Positions 1-9,157 are shown, counted from the first letter of the stretch. The stretch: DNA of 47,720 nucleotides from Paraburkholderia mimosarum LMG 23256 = NBRC 106338 (GCF_000739815.1 NZ_BBJJ01000056.1:1-47720); one strand, 5' to 3'. Notes: a model not told the origin generated them from the letters alone. A program made the numbers and translations.

Positions 1-66
1 CAGGGTTTATTGTTCTGATAAGCCACCTTATGGTGGATGGGATATGCCGAAAATCAGGATAATCAA

Positions 67-990
67 ATGCATCGCACAGGGATGACGGAACTCCAAGTGG
101 TACTGGCAGTCGCGCGGCGCAACAGTTTCCGTGGTGCGGCGCAGGAACTCGGTATGTCCACCACGGCGGTAAGCAGCGCCGTGGCCGGGCTGGAGGCGCG
201 CCTCAAGGTCCGCCTGTTCAACCGCTCGACACGCAGCGTCGCGCTGACCGATGCAGGGCAGCGTTATGTAGAGCGAATTGCGCCAGCGCTGGCCGAAATC
301 CAGAGCGCCGGTGAAGAGGCGGGCAGCGGGCCGGATATACCGAGCGGCACGCTGCGGATCAACGCACCGCAGGGCGCGGTGCTACTGCTGATGGAATCCT
401 TGATCGGCGAGTACGTGCGGCGCTACCCGCAGGTGCGCGTGGATATCGTGAGCGAGTCGCGGATGATTGATATTGTCGGCGAGGGCTTCGACGCGGGGAT
501 TCGCCTCGCCGAGTCCGTGCCGCAGGACATGATTGCGGTGCCGCTGACTGGCGACGTCCGCATGCTGGTGGTGGCAACGCCCGAGTATCTGAAGCTTCAT
601 GGCACGCCCATTCATCCGCGCGATCTGCTCGGGCATCAGAGCATCGGCATGCGTATGTCGCACGGCGGCATCTACCAGTGGGAGCTTGAGCGCGACGGCG
701 AGAAGCTGCAGATGGATTTGCCGGTGCGGATGGCGTTCAACGAATTGCCGGTCATCAAGGAAGCGGTGCTGCAGGGACACGGGATCGGTTTTATCGCCGA
801 ATGGCTTATCGAGTGGGAACTGGCCTCAGGCGCGCTGGTACCGGTGCTGACGCCATGGTGCCAGCCCTTTGGCGGATTGCGGCTTTACTATCCAGGACAC
901 CGCTTCGTGCCCGCGCGTCTGCGCGCACTCATCGAACTGGTTCACGAACTGCGTCCAGCGGGAGCAGTACGCACGCCGGAAAAGCGCTGA
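67..990 (+). CDS. LysR family transcriptional regulator
   Basis: A 307-residue LysR-type regulator. The N-terminal winged helix-turn-helix (about residues 5-65) contains the usual NSFRGAAQELGMSTTAVSSAVAGLE pattern split by family-typical residues, followed by an LTDAGQRYVERI linker and a type 2 periplasmic-binding-like effector domain to the C-terminus. It lies downstream of the window edge, so its divergent partner, the usual LysR target, cannot be seen. I chose the ATG at 67 because AGGA sits seven bases upstream. ATGs at 37 and 82 are in frame but have no well-spaced ribosome site. The effector and targets cannot be told from sequence. It resembles the orphan LysR repressors common in Burkholderia. 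Confidence 0.88.
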   Translation: MHRTGMTELQVVLAVARRNSFRGAAQELGMSTTAVSSAVAGLEARLKVRLFNRSTRSVALTDAGQRYVERIAPALAEIQSAGEEAGSGPDIPSGTLRINAPQGAVLLLMESLIGEYVRRYPQVRVDIVSESRMIDIVGEGFDAGIRLAESVPQDMIAVPLTGDVRMLVVATPEYLKLHGTPIHPRDLLGHQSIGMRMSHGGIYQWELERDGEKLQMDLPVRMAFNELPVIKEAVLQGHGIGFIAEWLIEWELASGALVPVLTPWCQPFGGLRLYYPGHRFVPARLRALIELVHELRPAGAVRTPEKR

Positions 991-1357
991 CCTTAAAATG
1001 GTCTCCAGCAGATTGGAGGGCTAGCCCCGGGTCGCCTCCGCCACGCTGCGTCGACGAGCCCCTCGTCTCAGCGATGCACGTGCTCAACCGAGGTGGCAAA
1101 CGTATTTACATGCGACTCGATTGAGTGTCCGCATTCCGGCTGCGACGGACGCCGCAATCTCCGGTTGACGCTCACGGTTAATGACGCATGGTGGCCGGAC
1201 TCTGACGAAGAGCATCGTTCGGCGATGCCTCGCCTTGTCACGGTTCCGTCGAACGTGGGTTGGTCGCACAAGCTTTGCCCCCAATGGCCGCAAAACTAAG
1301 GCACCAGTCGCACACTCTGGCAGCCCCACGACTGCGCGTTCGCCAAACGCGCAACAT
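991..1357. other. intergenic, no gene seen
   Basis: This stretch separates the LysR gene from the convergent end of the minus-strand efflux operon. Short open frames exist on both strands, but none has a ribosome site or a recognisable protein pattern. I see no clear terminator hairpin with a T-run. Confidence 0.5.
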
Positions 1358-1747
1358 CTAGCGGCCCATCCGCCGATCGTAGCTGCGCGAAATCCGCGGG
1401 AGCAGCGTGGGGTCGCGCGCGTCGGCGCTGTTGAACTGGACGATCACGCTGCCATCGGCTTGCTGCTGGACGTTCGCCGTCACGGTGCCGCCGTCGCTGG
1501 TGCCGGCAATCGCGCCCCTGCCGGGGTCCTGGACCGTGATTGCGAGGCCTTCATCGCGCATGGCGCCCGCGGCGGCGGAAAACGACCGGTCGTAGCTGGC
1601 CGGTGTCATGACGACGGTTCCCGGCGGCGGCGCGTAATAAGGGCAGCCCGCCAGTGGCAGCAGGCCGGCGCACGCGCTGGCGAGCATGAGGCGCCGCGCC
1701 CAGAGACTGCTCGCCGAATGCAATCGACGCTTACCCGGTATGTCCAT
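1358..1747 (-). CDS. small lipoprotein, last gene of efflux operon
   Basis: Unrecognised 129-residue envelope lipoprotein. A positively charged start and hydrophobic stretch lead to a lipobox LAGC with the lipidated cysteine at about residue 35. After it comes a proline/tyrosine-rich linker and a small domain of about 80 residues. The ATG at 1747 is preceded by GAGGAG at seven bases; an in-frame ATG at 1780 has no such site. It lies 34 bases after the beta-barrel gene in the same direction, so it is probably the promoter-distal gene of that operon and anchored in the outer or inner membrane. No function can be assigned. Confidence 0.7.
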   Translation of the reverse strand: MDIPGKRRLHSASSLWARRLMLASACAGLLPLAGCPYYAPPPGTVVMTPASYDRSFSAAAGAMRDEGLAITVQDPGRGAIAGTSDGGTVTANVQQQADGSVIVQFNSADARDPTLLPRISRSYDRRMGR

Positions 1748-1781
1748 CGTCGCTCTCCTCGAATCGATTTTGTATGGCATC

Positions 1782-2777
1782 CTAAAAGCTCACTGCCAGG
1801 CCAAACGACACGCCATGGACGTTGCGGCCAAACACATAGCGCACCATCGCCCGCGTGCGCGTAATGATGATGGGGTAGGTGCTGCTGTCGAGTTCGAGGC
1901 CTACGCCCAGTGATGTGAGGTCGTTGAATCCGAGCACCCCGGCGCTGTCGCCGAAATAGTGCGAATAGGCGAACTCCAGCACGTAGCGCACCGGCTTGTC
2001 CAGCGCATGCCAGCCGGTTGGCGCGCGCCAGCGCGTCCAGAGGCTCAACTGCTGCGCCGTGGCGGAGCCCTGAACCGCTTCCGCGCTGCCGCCGAAGCTG
2101 CGCAGATAGATATCGGTCGCGCGCAATTCCGCGTCGATTTCGTAGTTCTCGCGGTAATGCTCCCAGTCGAGCATCAGCGAGCCGCCGTAGCCATACGCGT
2201 CCAGATAACCGTTGTTGAGGAACTGGAGATTGCTGTCCGTGACGTGGTTGATCAACGTCTGTCCGACGCGCAGATCGCTCGATACCCGCCCGAGCGTGCC
2301 GTTCAGGATGGGCCGAAACACGAGCTCGTTGGTGAGGCGGAAATCCCAGCCGATTCCCACCGTGCCGCTGAACGTGTTCCACTTCGTGGGCAGCGCCCGC
2401 TGGTCGGCGCCGTCGGTCGCGACGAACGTCGGGTCGTAGCGGCTATAGGCGATCGTGCCTTCCATGTACAGGGGAAACGTCCGGCTGAGCGTGAATCCTC
2501 CCCCCAGCTGTGTCTGACCGAATCCGGGGTTGCCGGTAGCGCCGTTATTGATCGAAAGCGAACTGGTGGTGACATCCGGTACCGTCGTGTACGACATGAT
2601 GGACAGCACGGCATCCGCATGCCGCTTGATGTTGCCGCCTATCACGGTCTGGTTCGAGAGTTGGCCGGACACGCTCTGCGCATGCGGTTGCAAAGGTGCA
2701 AGCGCCACGAGCAGGGTCAGGGCGGTTCGTGCGGCGTGATCGCGCAATCTGGGCCGGCGGACAGTGGTTTTCGTCAT
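1782..2777 (-). CDS. predicted outer-membrane beta-barrel protein
   Basis: A 331-residue protein with an N-terminal signal peptide (basic RRPRLRDHAARTA, hydrophobic core, likely cleavage after PHAQS). The body alternates hydrophobic and polar residues, is rich in Gly, Tyr and Phe, and ends in Phe, as outer-membrane barrels do. Its ATG overlaps the stop of the upstream ion-channel gene by four bases (ATGA), indicating translational coupling. Its place in an exporter operon suggests an envelope role, possibly as an accessory porin, but no specific family was recognised. The barrel call is an inference from composition and the C-terminal residue. Confidence 0.7.
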   Translation of the reverse strand: MTKTTVRRPRLRDHAARTALTLLVALAPLQPHAQSVSGQLSNQTVIGGNIKRHADAVLSIMSYTTVPDVTTSSLSINNGATGNPGFGQTQLGGGFTLSRTFPLYMEGTIAYSRYDPTFVATDGADQRALPTKWNTFSGTVGIGWDFRLTNELVFRPILNGTLGRVSSDLRVGQTLINHVTDSNLQFLNNGYLDAYGYGGSLMLDWEHYRENYEIDAELRATDIYLRSFGGSAEAVQGSATAQQLSLWTRWRAPTGWHALDKPVRYVLEFAYSHYFGDSAGVLGFNDLTSLGVGLELDSSTYPIIITRTRAMVRYVFGRNVHGVSFGLAVSF

Positions 2778-3196
2778 GTTCGATCCCGTCGGGTCTCAAT
2801 GCCCGTTGCGTCCGGTTGCGTGTGATCGCGCGGCTCGTGCGACGCTTCCTGCACGCCGCGCACGAAGGCTGCCACGATCAGTCCGGTAAACACGACGCCA
2901 ATCAGCCCAAGCAATACGGCGTCGATGCGCCCGAGCGCAGTGGTCGGCACGACGTCGCCGTAGCCGATGGTGAGGGCCGTGATCGCGCAGAAATACAGGG
3001 TCTCGCTCAGGCGCGACGGGGTGCGGTTCAGCGTTTCGACAGCGCCGCCGAAGTAGTACATCAATACTGTCAGGACGACGAATATAACCATCAAGCCCGC
3101 CAGGAGCAGCCGCAAGTACCAGATGGTTCTTCCCGATTCCAGCAGGATTTCGCGCGCTCGCGGCGCATGGGGCTTGTCTTTCGCGGCATGGTTCAT
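2774..3196 (-). CDS. two-TM potassium channel family protein
   Basis: A 140-residue ion channel subunit with two membrane helices (about residues 28-50 and 92-112) flanking a pore loop with the K+ selectivity filter TIGYGD at about residues 76-81. This is the minimal KcsA/ion_trans_2 layout with no visible cytoplasmic RCK or cyclic-nucleotide domain. Four such subunits would form an inner-membrane pore. Both ends overlap neighbours by four bases: its ATG overlaps the DUF2955 stop, and its stop overlaps the barrel-gene start. The channel is therefore translated as part of the efflux operon, an unusual companion for an exporter. Confidence 0.88.
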   Translation of the reverse strand: MNHAAKDKPHAPRAREILLESGRTIWYLRLLLAGLMVIFVVLTVLMYYFGGAVETLNRTPSRLSETLYFCAITALTIGYGDVVPTTALGRIDAVLLGLIGVVFTGLIVAAFVRGVQEASHEPRDHTQPDATGIETRRDRT

Positions 3197-4239
3197 GGCG
3201 TATTCCTCTCACGCGCTGCAGCGCCACGCTGCGCGCGCCACTCGAAGATCTGAAGCATCAGGCACGCGTAAGCCGTGACCGCCAGAAATAACGTCATGCG
3301 CACGGCGAACGCGCGGTAGACGTCCTTGCCGGCCGCGCTGTCCTGCACTGACTGACCGAGCAGAATGATCATCGTGACGAGGCCGTTCAGCCAGAAGCCG
3401 GGCGAGTAGCGCGTGGGGCTGATGCGAAAGAGCTTGCGTCCCACCATCAAGCCGAACAGCAGCATCCACAGATAGAACATCCCGATGTTCACGAAGAGCC
3501 GCAGCGCAAACCAGAACGCGATGGCGAGCAGCCCGCCAAGCGCCGTGGAGCCCAGCAGTTCGCGCGCGGCACCGCGAGCCGACGTCGTGCAGCTCTGCCG
3601 GCCGAGGCTCACTGACTTCATGATGATCGGCATGTAGCTGGCCGGATCGTTCATTGCCAGCAGCCAGGCGGGCATCACCACGAGCGCGGCCTGCAGCGCA
3701 ATGCGCGCGGCGAGGCCCGGCGCCATGACACGCGCGACGGGTTTCGCGCCCGTGGGCGCCGGCTCGGAAAACAACGCGTGGCTCACGATCGAAACGAGCA
3801 CGGCGAGAAGCACGCCCTTCACGAGTGCGCCCACCACCGTGGCCGCGAGTTCCTGATCGGCTACGCCTGCCGCCGAGATCATCGTCAGGCCCGCCGCGAG
3901 GAAGGTCGCCACGAGGTTGTTGCCGCCGCTCAGGCCGAAGCGAAAGGCGAGGAAGAGGCAGAGGCCGACGAGTAGCACGCCCGCGATCGGATAGTAGCGA
4001 AGCAAGGGGACGAGCAAGAGGCCGCTGCCCGTCGTCCCTGCCACGACCAGCGCCAGTGCGAGTGCCGTCTTCAGCGAGAGCGGCTGGTTTTGCGTGGCGA
4101 GCAGAAAGAGGGCGAATACCGGCGCGATCACGGGAACCGGAAAATCGAGCGCGAAGCTGACAGCGAGTGCGAGCGCCGTACCGGTGGCCACGCGCAGCGC
4201 ACGCTGGCCGGGAATCGAAAGGCTCGTTAGCGTGGGCAT
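3193..4239 (-). CDS. DUF2955 / FUSC-like inner-membrane transporter
   Basis: A 348-residue polytopic protein with about eight to ten hydrophobic helices and a short hydrophilic stretch near the middle. The N-terminal pattern (RALRVATGTALALAVSF, then paired helices) is that of DUF2955 proteins, which resemble one half of AaeB/fusaric-acid-resistance pumps. It starts nine bases after the HlyD adaptor gene, and its stop overlaps the ion-channel gene. With the adaptor and the outer-membrane factor it probably forms a tripartite exporter for aromatic acids or similar small molecules. The substrate is an inference from the family only. Confidence 0.82.
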   Translation of the reverse strand: MPTLTSLSIPGQRALRVATGTALALAVSFALDFPVPVIAPVFALFLLATQNQPLSLKTALALALVVAGTTGSGLLLVPLLRYYPIAGVLLVGLCLFLAFRFGLSGGNNLVATFLAAGLTMISAAGVADQELAATVVGALVKGVLLAVLVSIVSHALFSEPAPTGAKPVARVMAPGLAARIALQAALVVMPAWLLAMNDPASYMPIIMKSVSLGRQSCTTSARGAARELLGSTALGGLLAIAFWFALRLFVNIGMFYLWMLLFGLMVGRKLFRISPTRYSPGFWLNGLVTMIILLGQSVQDSAAGKDVYRAFAVRMTLFLAVTAYACLMLQIFEWRAQRGAAARERNTP

Positions 4240-4248
4240 GGGCGCGGC

Positions 4249-5373
4249 TCAGTAGAGGTAAGAGAGCCAACTCATCACGTGCAGGAACACGCGCCCGAGC
4301 GGATTGAGCGGATTGCCGGCACCAGGAAACGCCATCACCTCGGCCTGGCCGCCCACGCGGACGTTGCGCAGCCGCGCGCGCTCGTTCGGGTCGAACTCGA
4401 CGATCACGGGAAAGCGCTGCGCGGGCCGCAGCCAGTCGCGGCTGTTCTGTACGGTCGGCAAGCTGCCGGGCGGCGTGCTCTGGCCTACGCTCACGCCATA
4501 GCCAATGCTCCTGATGCGGCCTTCGAACACCTCGCCCGGCAGCGCGTCGAGCGCGATGGCGACGCGCGTGCCCGGCTGGAGATGGGCCAGATTGTTCTCG
4601 GTCATGTCCGCGCTGACCCAGACATCGTGGATGGCGATCAACGTCATCACCGGCGCTCCGGCTGCCGCGAATTGCCCGACTTCGGTGCGCAGGTCGGTGA
4701 TGACGCCCCCGGAGCGCGCGCGGATACGCGTATTGGCGAAGTCGAGTTGGGCCTTCTCCAGCACGCCCGCTGCGCTGCGCAATTGCGCGTTCTCCGCTTC
4801 GTTGCCGCCCTGTTGTTCGCGCGCGCGCTCCACTTCGGCGCGGGCGGCTTCGACCTGGCTTTGTGCCTGAACGTGCGTCGCACGCGCCACTTCCAGCCGG
4901 CGCAGCGAGACGGTGCCCTGATCTTCGCGATACAGCCGTTCCAGGCGATCGCTGTCCTGGCGCGCCTTGACCTCGTTGGCGAGGGCCGCGCGCAGCGAGG
5001 CTTGTGCCGAGTCGATGCCGGCGGTGCTCGCGCCGATCTGCCGGCGCGTGGATTCGAGGTCCGCGCGCGCGCGGTCGGCGGCAATTCGGTACTGCTCGTT
5101 GTCGATCTCGAACAGCACGTCGCCCGCCTTCACCTCCTGGTTGTTGCGCACGAACACGCGCGTCACGCGTCCCGAGACCTCGGCCGCGACCGGTACGACG
5201 TACGCCTGGACGCGCGCCTGCTGCGTATACGGCGTGAAGCGATCGGCAAGGAGATACCAGATCAGGCTCACGACGATCAGGACTACGATCCACTTTAGCG
5301 CCTTGCCGGAAGGCTCCGCGGCGGGCGGCGCCTGGGGTGGCGCATTCGTGGACGGTTCGGTCGCGTTGCTCAT
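4249..5373 (-). CDS. HlyD family membrane-fusion protein
   Basis: A 374-residue periplasmic adaptor of the EmrA/AaeA type. One N-terminal transmembrane anchor (about residues 27-44) is followed by a biotinyl-lipoyl half motif (residues about 60-95, with EVKAGDVLFEID), a long coiled-coil hairpin (about 95-215, rich in Ala, Arg, Glu and Gln), the second lipoyl half and a beta-barrel domain. The start overlaps the stop of the outer-membrane factor gene by four bases (ATGA). It links the DUF2955 inner-membrane component to the TolC-like protein encoded just upstream. Confidence 0.92.
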   Translation of the reverse strand: MSNATEPSTNAPPQAPPAAEPSGKALKWIVVLIVVSLIWYLLADRFTPYTQQARVQAYVVPVAAEVSGRVTRVFVRNNQEVKAGDVLFEIDNEQYRIAADRARADLESTRRQIGASTAGIDSAQASLRAALANEVKARQDSDRLERLYREDQGTVSLRRLEVARATHVQAQSQVEAARAEVERAREQQGGNEAENAQLRSAAGVLEKAQLDFANTRIRARSGGVITDLRTEVGQFAAAGAPVMTLIAIHDVWVSADMTENNLAHLQPGTRVAIALDALPGEVFEGRIRSIGYGVSVGQSTPPGSLPTVQNSRDWLRPAQRFPVIVEFDPNERARLRNVRVGGQAEVMAFPGAGNPLNPLGRVFLHVMSWLSYLY

Positions 5374-6986
5374 TGTGACGGACCTTCGTGCTGGTTAGAG
5401 ACAGCAGGCGAACCCGGGGCGCCCGAAACGTTGTGGGCCGCAGAGGGCAGCTTCGATTCGTCGAGCAGATCGCCCCAGTCGGTGCGGTGTTGCATCTGCG
5501 CGCGGGTTGCCGGGTCGAGGAGCGGTTGCCCGGTGTACCAGCCGCCCCCCAGGGCCTTGTAAAGCGAGATCAGGCTGCTCACGGCGTTGCCGCGATTGAC
5601 GACGTACGCGTCCTGCTGGGCCGAGAGCGCGCGCTGCGCGTCGAGCACCCGCTGGAAGTCCGAGTACCCTTCGCGATAGATCGTGTTGGCAAGCGTGAGC
5701 GAGCGTTGCGCAGCGTCTTGTGCGTCGTGCAGGATCGTGTCCCGCTGCAGTGCCGCGATAAGCGCCGTTGCCGCGTCGTCGGCCTCGCGCGCCGCCTCGC
5801 GCACGCTCTCCTGGTAGGCGACGATCAACTGCTGGAGGCGCGCGTCCTGCACGCGCACATTGTTGGTGATGAGGCCATGATCGAACAGGTTCCACGTGAT
5901 GCTCGGGCCGCCCACGGCAGCGAGCGTGCTTGGCGCGCCCGTGAGCGAACTGGCGCTCCACACGAGCGAGCCGACCAGCGAAACGGAAGGATACAGGTCG
6001 GCCTTCGCGACGCCGATCAGCGCGGACTGAGCGGCCATCTGGTGCTCCGCCGCGCGAACGTCGGGGCGGCGCAGCAACAGATCGGCGGGCACATCCTGGA
6101 GCACCGCGCGGTCGATGAGCGGCACGAAGCCCGCCTTGGCCGGCTGCACGTCCAGCTCCGGCAATGGGCCGGGCGGACGGCCCAGCAGCACGCACAGCGC
6201 GTGACGCGCCACCGCGATCTGGCTCTCGAATACGGGAATGCTGCTCAGCGTGCCGAGATACTGGGTCTTCGCCTGCTGGAGATCGAGCTCGTCGGTTTCG
6301 CCGCTCTTGAAGAGCTTTTGCGTGATCTCGTAGCTGCGCTTTTGCAGTTGCGCGTTTTCCCGTGCGATGCGCAGGCGCGCTTCGGTCGTGCGCAACGTGA
6401 AATAAGTGTCCGCGACCTGCGCGTGAACGAGCACCAGCGCGTCCTCGCGGTTGTCTTGTGCGGCGAAGAACGCGGCATCGGCCGATTCGATCGCGCGCGC
6501 GAAGCGTCCCCAGAAGTCCAGCTCCCAGCCGATGCTGAAGCCGAGAGCATACTGGACGTACGCGCCCGAGCGCGTGTTGAAGCCATCCTGGCGCTTGCGC
6601 GCCGAATACAGTACGTCGGCGTTGGCCTGCTGCACCTGCGGGTAGCGTCCCGCGAGCGCGATGCCCAGTTGGGCCCGCGCCTCGATCACGCGCAGTGCGG
6701 AAATCCTGAGGTCGCCGTTGTTCGCATCGGCGGCGGCAATCAGCTGTTCGAGATTGTCGTCGTGGAACACGCGCCACCATTGCCGCGCGTCGGGCTGTAG
6801 ATCGGACGGTGAGGCGATCTGCGTGACCTGGGCGATCGACGTGCTGCTCCAGTGCTCGCTCCAGCTCTCGCGCTGCGGCTGGAAGTCCGGGCCCACCCGC
6901 ATGCAGGCGCTCAGGCAGGCCGTGAGGCACGTGCCCAGACAGCAGGCGCCGAGCGGGAGCCAGTGAGGGCGCTCGCGGAGGAACAC
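5370..6986 (-). CDS. NodT-type outer-membrane efflux lipoprotein
   Basis: TolC-like outer-membrane factor of the NodT family, about 538 residues. It begins with a short signal peptide ending in a lipobox (LSAC), followed by the family-typical MRVGPDFQPP-like start. Two outer-membrane-efflux repeats follow (helical, with the APLTLA-like and QRALSAQQDAYV segments). No ATG lies near the expected start; I chose the GTG at 6986, which gives a compact lipoprotein signal. A TTG at 7007 that overlaps the AI-2E stop is an alternative. The 3' end overlaps the adaptor gene. It forms the outer channel of the tripartite exporter. Confidence 0.88.
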   Translation of the reverse strand: MFLRERPHWLPLGACCLGTCLTACLSACMRVGPDFQPQRESWSEHWSSTSIAQVTQIASPSDLQPDARQWWRVFHDDNLEQLIAAADANNGDLRISALRVIEARAQLGIALAGRYPQVQQANADVLYSARKRQDGFNTRSGAYVQYALGFSIGWELDFWGRFARAIESADAAFFAAQDNREDALVLVHAQVADTYFTLRTTEARLRIARENAQLQKRSYEITQKLFKSGETDELDLQQAKTQYLGTLSSIPVFESQIAVARHALCVLLGRPPGPLPELDVQPAKAGFVPLIDRAVLQDVPADLLLRRPDVRAAEHQMAAQSALIGVAKADLYPSVSLVGSLVWSASSLTGAPSTLAAVGGPSITWNLFDHGLITNNVRVQDARLQQLIVAYQESVREAAREADDAATALIAALQRDTILHDAQDAAQRSLTLANTIYREGYSDFQRVLDAQRALSAQQDAYVVNRGNAVSSLISLYKALGGGWYTGQPLLDPATRAQMQHRTDWGDLLDESKLPSAAHNVSGAPGSPAVSNQHEGPSQ

Positions 6987-7003
6987 GTGGGATGCCCCGC
7001 GCT

Positions 7004-8110
7004 TCAAGCCTGCTGTTTTTCTTGCGCGTGTTCGGGTTGGGGCTGGTCTTTCACCCAGCGCCAGAACAACTGATAGCCGACGGCGAGCATCACCGGGCCG
7101 ATGAAGAGGCCGATCACGCCGCCCGTGACCATGCCGCCGATCGCGCCGATCAGCACCACGGGCATCGGCACCGCGACGCCGCGGCCGAGCAGCAGCGGCT
7201 TGAGCACGTTGTCGGCGAGGCCGGCAACGAACTCGTAGACCGAGAAGACGATGGTCGCCGTGCTCACGCCCTGGGTCATGATCACGAAGATGATGACGGG
7301 CACGGTGATGAGCGTGGCGGGCAACTGCATGATGCCGATCAGCAGCACGGCAAGCGCAAGCAGGCCGGCGCCGGGAACGCCCATCATGATGAAACCGACG
7401 CCGATCAGCACCATCTGGATGAACGCGATGCCCACCACACCCTGAGCGACCGCGCGGATCGTGGCCGTGCACAGGTCGGCGATTTGCGTGCCGTTTTCCG
7501 GACCCGAGATGCGCGAGGCGATCATCACCGAGCTGCGGTAGCCGTTATCGCCGTACGCCATCAGAATGCCCGCAACGATCAGGGCTACGAAGAAAACCAG
7601 CAGCGCGCCCCCAAGCCCTGTGATGGTGGCGAGCGCAGCGAGACCAGCCGCCTTCAGTTGCGGCGCGAACTGTTGCACGAGACCGGCGACGTCGGTCGAG
7701 GCCTGAAGCCAGAAATCGTAAACGCGCTGGCCGACGATCGGCCAACTGGCGACCGAATCGGCGGGCGGTGGAATATGAAACGTGCCGCTCTTCGCGACGC
7801 CCATGGCGTGCTCGACCGAATCGGCGACCGCCACGCCCAACAGCCAGGTCGGCGCGAGGATCACCGCGAACGCCACCAGAATGATGAGTGTGGCGATCAG
7901 TCCTTCCCTCTTTGGAAAACGGCGTTGTAGCCGGGTCTGGAGCGGATAGAGCGTGATTGCGAGAATCACGGACCAGACCATGAGGTCAAGGAATGGCGCG
8001 AAAATGCGAAAGCAGAACATCGCCAGGACGGCAATGAGCGCGGCGCGGATCAGGACATCGAGCAAATCCCGGGACTGCGCCTTCGCCGTTTGTGTAGTGG
8101 GCAGCAGCAT
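7004..8110 (-). CDS. AI-2E family transporter (PerM/YdiK-like)
   Basis: A 368-residue inner-membrane protein with seven to eight predicted helices. The C-terminal signature with repeated GAIGG and GLFIGPV segments is typical of the AI-2E exporter/PerM family, members of which export small molecules or act as Na+/H+ antiporters. It is the first gene of the minus-strand efflux operon and ends at the alternative start of the outer-membrane factor gene. The substrate is unknown, and the family name does not prove transport of autoinducer-2. Confidence 0.9.
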   Translation of the reverse strand: MLLPTTQTAKAQSRDLLDVLIRAALIAVLAMFCFRIFAPFLDLMVWSVILAITLYPLQTRLQRRFPKREGLIATLIILVAFAVILAPTWLLGVAVADSVEHAMGVAKSGTFHIPPPADSVASWPIVGQRVYDFWLQASTDVAGLVQQFAPQLKAAGLAALATITGLGGALLVFFVALIVAGILMAYGDNGYRSSVMIASRISGPENGTQIADLCTATIRAVAQGVVGIAFIQMVLIGVGFIMMGVPGAGLLALAVLLIGIMQLPATLITVPVIIFVIMTQGVSTATIVFSVYEFVAGLADNVLKPLLLGRGVAVPMPVVLIGAIGGMVTGGVIGLFIGPVMLAVGYQLFWRWVKDQPQPEHAQEKQQA

Positions 8111-8492
8111 TGCTCTTCTCCTCGCAGGTCGCCGCGAGGGTCTCCCGCGGGCAAGCCAGGCTCCCCAGGGAGCCTGCGTGAACTATGCGTGACTCCTCTC
8201 GCTGTCTGGCGAAGATCCGCCAGAACTTCAGGTAGTACGAGAAACTGACCGCCGGCGCCGCGTTGCGTCTCAATCCTGTTCCCCCATTGCTCGCGGATGC
8301 CCGCGATCGACTTCATGATGTTTGCAGTCGCCCGGGTCGTGGGGAACGCGCCGCCGAATTCAGTCTATTACAGGCCGTGAAAAGGGACAATAAACGTGCC
8401 GCCGGCATAGGACCGGCAGGCAATCACGTCAAGCGGGCGCTAGAGGCGCTGCCCGCATGCGCGGCGCGAATCGTATGCGCAATTGCTGTGGT
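8111..8492. other. operon upstream region with a short perfect inverted repeat
   Basis: No convincing gene. This is the 5' region of the efflux operon. It holds a nine-base perfect inverted repeat at 8157-8176 (CAGGCTCCC, two bases, GGGAGCCTG), about 47 bases upstream of the AI-2E start. It could be an operator or an RNA hairpin. No T-run follows on either strand. I could not pick out a sigma-70 promoter with confidence. Confidence 0.4.
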
Positions 8493-8876
8493 TCAATGTC
8501 CCGGGCCCCGCGAAGGCACGCAACTGAGCACAAGGCGATCGCCCGCGCCCGCACCGGCGGCCAGCGCCGCGCTGTGGAATTCGCGGCTGCCGCAGCGCCA
8601 CTCGGCGAGATAGTCATTGCGACAGCCGCCTGATCGCGCGGCGACGATCGACAGCGGATAGCGGCAGGTTTGCAAACCGTCGCAGTGCTGCGCGAGATCG
8701 CGCGTGACATTGCCGCGTGGCGCGCCGCAATTGCTGCCGTAGGTACCGGACACGATGACGATCGTCGCGTGGTCCGTGCCCGGGGTGGTGGCAGTGAGCG
8801 CCGCGGACGAGATCAACAGCGCACCGAGACCGGTGGCCACCCATGCGCCCGACAGCGCGCTTCCGCTGGGATTCAT
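8493..8876 (-). CDS. small secreted Cys-rich protein, possible SUEL-type lectin fold
   Basis: A 127-residue exported protein. The ATG at 8876 is preceded by GGGAGGGG. A hydrophobic signal peptide covers about residues 10-30. The mature part has six cysteines spaced as in galactose/rhamnose-binding (SUEL-type) lectin domains: SGTYGSNCGAPRGNVT, then LAQHCDGLQTCRYPL, then GCRNDYLAEWRCG and a last Cys near the end. The lectin link is my reading of the spacing and of the YG, C-G-C and Y/W-x-C landmarks; it has not been tested by search. It stands alone between the efflux operon and the nitrate region. Confidence 0.6.
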   Translation of the reverse strand: MNPSGSALSGAWVATGLGALLISSAALTATTPGTDHATIVIVSGTYGSNCGAPRGNVTRDLAQHCDGLQTCRYPLSIVAARSGGCRNDYLAEWRCGSREFHSAALAAGAGAGDRLVLSCVPSRGPGH

Positions 8877-9018
8877 GATGCCCCTCCCGGGCCGGCGCGG
8901 CGTTGAGCGCTTCGCAGACGACGCGCGCGAGCGCCGCTTCCAGCCGACGATTTCATGTTAGCCCGGCCCCCGGGAAGGGCAAGGCAGTGCCCGGCGATGG
9001 TGCGAGCGTTCGCTGCGT

Positions 9019-9057
9019 TGCACCAGCAGTAGTCACCCCAGGCACACGTATGGTGGA
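9019..9057 (+). promoter_or_regulatory. candidate NtrC site pair upstream of the PilJ-narK unit
   Basis: Two imperfect matches to the NtrC dyad TGCAC-N7-GTGCA, centred about 22 bases apart. The site at 9041-9057 (GGCAC-N7-GTGGA) matches 8 of 10 positions; the site at 9019-9035 has a perfect left half and a poor right half. They lie about 135 and 157 bases upstream of the predicted start, a normal enhancer distance for a sigma-54 activator. These are weaker than the pair in the cobA-nirB region. Confidence 0.4.
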
Positions 9058-9157
9058 CGCCTGCGGGGCAGGACCGCGCTCCGCGTGGCGGGCGTCCGAC
9101 CGGCGAAACCGGCGCCACGGGCGTCGCGGTGGCGCGAGCGACCGCAGGTGAGGTGGA

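Noticed and set aside
1093..1299. 68-codon frame with several Cys after the LysR gene
   Set aside because: No ribosome site, and the opposite frames are equally open; Cys spacing does not fit a known zinc motif.
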